A stretch of DNA of 8,032 bases from Bryobacterales bacterium (GTDB lineage: Bacteria > Acidobacteriota > Terriglobia > Bryobacterales > Bryobacteraceae). Positions within the stretch are counted from its first letter, which is position 1; the number at the start of each line of letters is the position of its first letter. This document shows, piece by piece, positions 5,502-8,032 of the stretch. The translations under genes and the position numbers were made by a program. The DNA lies in contig PLGA01000324.1 of the NCBI GenBank assembly GCA_003139735.1, forward strand, positions 904 through 8,935, in the 5' to 3' direction. The notes beneath the pieces were generated by a model, which saw only the letters and a list, made by a program, of their open reading frames with translations, did not search any database and was not told where the DNA came from.

Positions 5502-6956
5502 ATGCGACCGGCAAGCGTTTCCGCCGCGCTTCTGCTTTGCGCCGCGCCTTTGGCGCTGGTCCGCGCGCAGAGCGGTCCGGCTCTGAACATTCAATGGGAC
5601 GCCGCTTCCCAGGTTTCGAAAACCACCCCCACGCTGCAGGTGGTTGTCAATCCGCCGCTGCGGCGGCGATCCTCCATCCACGATTCGGTCTTTCGGGCCT
5701 TGCACGATCTGGGCGCGGAGTATGTCCGCTATGTGCCCTGGCTTCCCTACCCGAGACTGGCTGTCGCCGAGCTCGAACCGGGCGTGTGGGATACCTCGGT
5801 CATCGACCCGATGACCGTCGATTTCTTCAACGCCACCGAAGGCCACGCCACCATTCTCAACTTCAGCACCATTCCCGCGTGGATCTTTAAGACCGATCAG
5901 CCGGTCACGTATCCGGCTGATCCCGACCAGGCCATGTGGAATTACACGCGGGGCACGGACCTGCGCGAGGGCGGCTTGCAGGATCTCGCCGATTACTACG
6001 CGCGCCTCGTGAGCTGGTATACCAAGGGCGGCTTCACGGACCGGCAGGGCAAGGAGCACGCCTCAAACTTTCACTTCAAGATTCCGTATTGGGAGGTTTT
6101 CAACGAACCCGAGTACGAGCACAACACGTCGGCCGAGGACTATACCGCGCGCTATGACGCCGTGGTGACCGCCATCCACGCCGTGTCGCCCGAGACTAAG
6201 TTCGTGGGCCTTGCGCTGGCGGCTCCCAGCATGCATCCGGAAATCTTCGAGTACTTCCTCGACCACAAGAGCCATCGTCCCGGCATACCGCTCGACATGA
6301 TCGCGTATCACTTTTACGCAACCCCAGAGGCATCCGAAACGCCCGAGGACTGGCAGTACACCTTTTTCGAGCGGGCCGACGGATTCCTCAACACGGTGCG
6401 CTACGTGGAGCAGATCCGGAAGCGGCTGTCGCCCGAAACGCGCACCACGCTCGATGAGGTCGGCAGCATCCTCCACGGCGATCCCGCGGGCGCGGAAACC
6501 ATTCCCGACATCTACTGGAACGCCTCGGGAGCGCTCTATGCGTACGTCTATGTAGAGGCGATGCGAATGGGAATCGATGTGGTCGGAGAGTCTCAGCTTG
6601 TGGGCTACCCGACGCAGTATCCCAGCGTGAGCATGGTGGATTGGACCACGGGTGATCCCAATGCGCGCTTCTGGGCGCTCAAGCTGATCCACGATCACTT
6701 CGCGCCCGGCGACAAGCTGGTCCCAACGGGTGGCGCAACCGATGAAGTCATGGCGCAGGCGTTCGTCACGCCCAAGGGCCGCGCGCTGCTCCTGGTCAAC
6801 AAGCGCAACGCGAAAAACACGGTCCGGCTAAGGGCGGAGTGGAAGGATGCGGAAGCGTCGGTCGTGGATTCGTCCGCGGCTCCGCACGCGGTTGCGTTCG
6901 ATGGTTCGGCGATCGAACTGGGCCCTTTCGCGGTGGCTATAGTCTACGGCAAGTGA
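5502..6956 (+). CDS. Secreted glycoside hydrolase, clan GH-A (GH39-like)
   Basis: Encodes 484 residues. ATG 5502 is chosen because it begins a clean Sec signal peptide: a short basic end, hydrophobic residues 5-20 and V-R-A|Q cleavage at 22/23. The frame is open further upstream but without signal-like sequence. The body reads as a TIM barrel of retaining glycosidases: L-G-A-E-Y-V-R-Y early, then W-E-V-F-N-E202-P with E202 as acid/base, and L-D-E319-V-G with E319 as likely nucleophile, 117 residues apart. A C-terminal stretch of about 70 residues (L-L-L-V-N-K-R to the end) looks like the beta-sandwich common in GH30, GH39, GH51 and GH79. The early segment resembles GH39 (xylosidase/iduronidase), but the family and substrate are uncertain. 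The protein is periplasmic or secreted. The esterase gene follows 48 bases later. No strong Shine-Dalgarno is seen. Confidence 0.8.
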   Translation: MRPASVSAALLLCAAPLALVRAQSGPALNIQWDAASQVSKTTPTLQVVVNPPLRRRSSIHDSVFRALHDLGAEYVRYVPWLPYPRLAVAELEPGVWDTSVIDPMTVDFFNATEGHATILNFSTIPAWIFKTDQPVTYPADPDQAMWNYTRGTDLREGGLQDLADYYARLVSWYTKGGFTDRQGKEHASNFHFKIPYWEVFNEPEYEHNTSAEDYTARYDAVVTAIHAVSPETKFVGLALAAPSMHPEIFEYFLDHKSHRPGIPLDMIAYHFYATPEASETPEDWQYTFFERADGFLNTVRYVEQIRKRLSPETRTTLDEVGSILHGDPAGAETIPDIYWNASGALYAYVYVEAMRMGIDVVGESQLVGYPTQYPSVSMVDWTTGDPNARFWALKLIHDHFAPGDKLVPTGGATDEVMAQAFVTPKGRALLLVNKRNAKNTVRLRAEWKDAEASVVDSSAAPHAVAFDGSAIELGPFAVAIVYGK

Positions 6957-6972
6957 GCGCGCGCGGTGGAAG

Positions 6973-6984
6973 TTTCGGCCGAAA
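6973..6984. promoter_or_regulatory. 12-bp perfect palindrome, possible operator before the esterase
   Basis: TTTCGGCCGAAA is perfectly self-complementary and lies in the 48-base gap between the glycoside hydrolase and esterase genes, followed directly by TATGTT, a poor -10-like hexamer. With no loop it is not a terminator hairpin. It could be a binding site for a dimeric regulator, though a single copy is weak evidence. Confidence 0.3.
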
Positions 6985-6995
6985 TATGTTGTTGT

Positions 6996-7000
6996 AAGGT
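6996..7000 (+). promoter_or_regulatory. Ribosome binding site of the esterase gene
   Basis: AAGGT lies four bases before ATG 7005 and is the only Shine-Dalgarno-like sequence nearby. It supports the start that opens a complete signal peptide. Confidence 0.6.
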
Positions 7001-7004
7001 ACGT

Positions 7005-8032
7005 ATGAAGTCACTCAATCGCTTCTTCTTCATGAGCGTGGCAGTCTGCCTCGGCGCGGTTTTGCCGTCGGCGCGGGCCGCCGATCGCGTCAACACATCC
7101 GATGGCGTCATCGAGGCGGACAACCCGCCGGCTGCCGCTGTCCGCAGCTTTAAGGGAATCCCATTCGCGCAGCCGCCGGTCGGCGCGTTGCGCTGGAGAG
7201 AACCGCAGCCGGTGAAGAAGTGGAAGAGCGTGCGCAGCGCCAGCCAGTTCGGCCCGCGCTGCATGCAGGTGACCTCGCCAGGGGCCGACTATTGGTACCG
7301 CGGCAACGGGATGAGCGAGGATTGCCTCTATTTGAACGTGTGGACGCCCGCCAAATCGGGCAAGGAGCGGCTGCCGGTCCTGGTCTACATTTTCGGCGGC
7401 GGGTTTGCGAATGGCGACGGCTCGGAGCCGCGCTACGACGGTGGCAACATGGCCGCCAAGGGCATCGTGGCGGTCTCGGTGAACTACCGGCTCAACATCT
7501 TTGGGTTCTTCACGCATCCGGAATTGACGAAAGAGTCGCCCCACCACGCCTCCGGCAACTATGGCTTGCTCGATCAGGTAGCCGCTCTCGAATGGGTGCA
7601 GCGGAACATCGCGGCTTTCGGCGGCGATCCGAAACGGGTGACGATCGCCGGTGAGTCGGCCGGATCGATTTCGGTCAGCGCGTTGATGGCTTCTCCTTTG
7701 TCGAGGAACTTGATCGCTGGGGCCATCGGCGAGAGCGGCGCGCTGATCGCGACCATGCCGCCGCGTCCCCTCGCCGACGCGGAGCTGGACGGGGTCAAGT
7801 TCGGCGCGGCGGCTGGCGCGGCGTCGCTGACGGCGCTCCGCGCCATGACCGCCGAGCAGATTCAAGCGGCCGTCGCGAGCAACCGGGGAATGCGCTTCAG
7901 CACGGCTTTAGACGGCTACTTCCTGCCGAAAACCTTGCCGGAAATCTTCGAGGCGGGCGAGCAAGCCAAGGTTCCGTTGCTGGCGGGATCGAATTCCGAG
8001 GAGCAGGGGGCGCGGAGCGTCCTGGCGGCCGC
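7005..8032 (+). CDS. Secreted type-B carboxylesterase, 3' end outside window
   Basis: The first 342 codons are present; type-B enzymes usually have about 500 residues, so roughly the last third is missing. Residues 1-25 are a Sec signal peptide (basic start, F-F-F-M core, A-R-A cleavage near 25). The alpha/beta hydrolase landmarks are F-K-G-I-P-F-A-Q-P-P, the S-E-D-C-L-Y-L-N-V segment, the oxyanion loop F130-G-G-G-F, the nucleophile elbow G-E-S218-A-G-S, and G-S-N-S-E-E333, which matches the acidic catalytic residue. The catalytic His would lie beyond the window. The first oxyanion-loop residue is Phe where many members have His. The family hydrolyses carboxylic esters in the periplasm or outside the cell. 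Next to a secreted glycosidase it may strip acyl groups from a polysaccharide, but that is inferred from position alone. Confidence 0.93.
   Translation, partial: MKSLNRFFFMSVAVCLGAVLPSARAADRVNTSDGVIEADNPPAAAVRSFKGIPFAQPPVGALRWREPQPVKKWKSVRSASQFGPRCMQVTSPGADYWYRGNGMSEDCLYLNVWTPAKSGKERLPVLVYIFGGGFANGDGSEPRYDGGNMAAKGIVAVSVNYRLNIFGFFTHPELTKESPHHASGNYGLLDQVAALEWVQRNIAAFGGDPKRVTIAGESAGSISVSALMASPLSRNLIAGAIGESGALIATMPPRPLADAELDGVKFGAAAGAASLTALRAMTAEQIQAAVASNRGMRFSTALDGYFLPKTLPEIFEAGEQAKVPLLAGSNSEEQGARSVLAA

Noticed and set aside
5502..5567. Possible lipoprotein signal in the glycoside hydrolase (Cys13)
   Set aside because: The residues before the Cys are L-L-L, lacking the small residue needed at -1; a normal signal peptidase I site V-R-A fits better.

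Overview
The window is a high-GC (about 60% by eye) bacterial chromosomal segment, densely packed with ordinary genes on both strands. No single gene fixes the taxon. The mix (exported hydrolases, an exported M49-like peptidase, toxin-antitoxin pieces, lactate-dehydrogenase-like malate dehydrogenase) resembles soil Acidobacteriota of the Solibacter/Bryobacter type, but that is inference from gene content and not a marker-based call.

Layout. 1-175: 3' end of a BrnA-type antitoxin gene whose BrnT toxin partner would lie upstream of the window. 214-1011: a Nudix hydrolase resembling coenzyme A pyrophosphatases, with an unexplained C-terminal extension. 1064-2002: malate dehydrogenase (mdh), with a TTG start and a strong Shine-Dalgarno. 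2005-3654 (minus): an exported zinc peptidase of the dipeptidyl-peptidase III (M49) type, converging on mdh with two bases between the stop codons. 3707-4192 and 4201-4836: an RpiB/LacAB sugar-phosphate isomerase and a HAD phosphatase-like protein, very probably one transcription unit. 4838-5411 (minus): a VapC-type PIN toxin and a short upstream ORF that is probably its antitoxin. 5502-6956: a secreted clan GH-A glycoside hydrolase. 7005-8032: a secreted type-B carboxylesterase that runs off the end of the window.

How the genes may work together. mdh is a central-carbon enzyme and need not be functionally tied to its neighbours. The isomerase/HAD pair looks like a small sugar-phosphate module, but both proteins depart from canonical active-site residues, so the substrate may not be ribose 5-phosphate. 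The glycoside hydrolase and esterase both carry Sec signal peptides and lie head-to-tail 48 bp apart, consistent with extracytoplasmic breakdown of a decorated plant or microbial polysaccharide. The toxin-antitoxin pieces mark accessory content.

I found no tRNA, rRNA, CRISPR array, insertion sequence or phage gene. There is no gene-free stretch longer than about 100 bases. I do not see a convincing new multi-gene system. The most useful leads are the exported M49-like peptidase with an HExxH motif, the altered active sites of the RpiB/HAD pair, and the unrecognised antitoxin partner of the PIN toxin.
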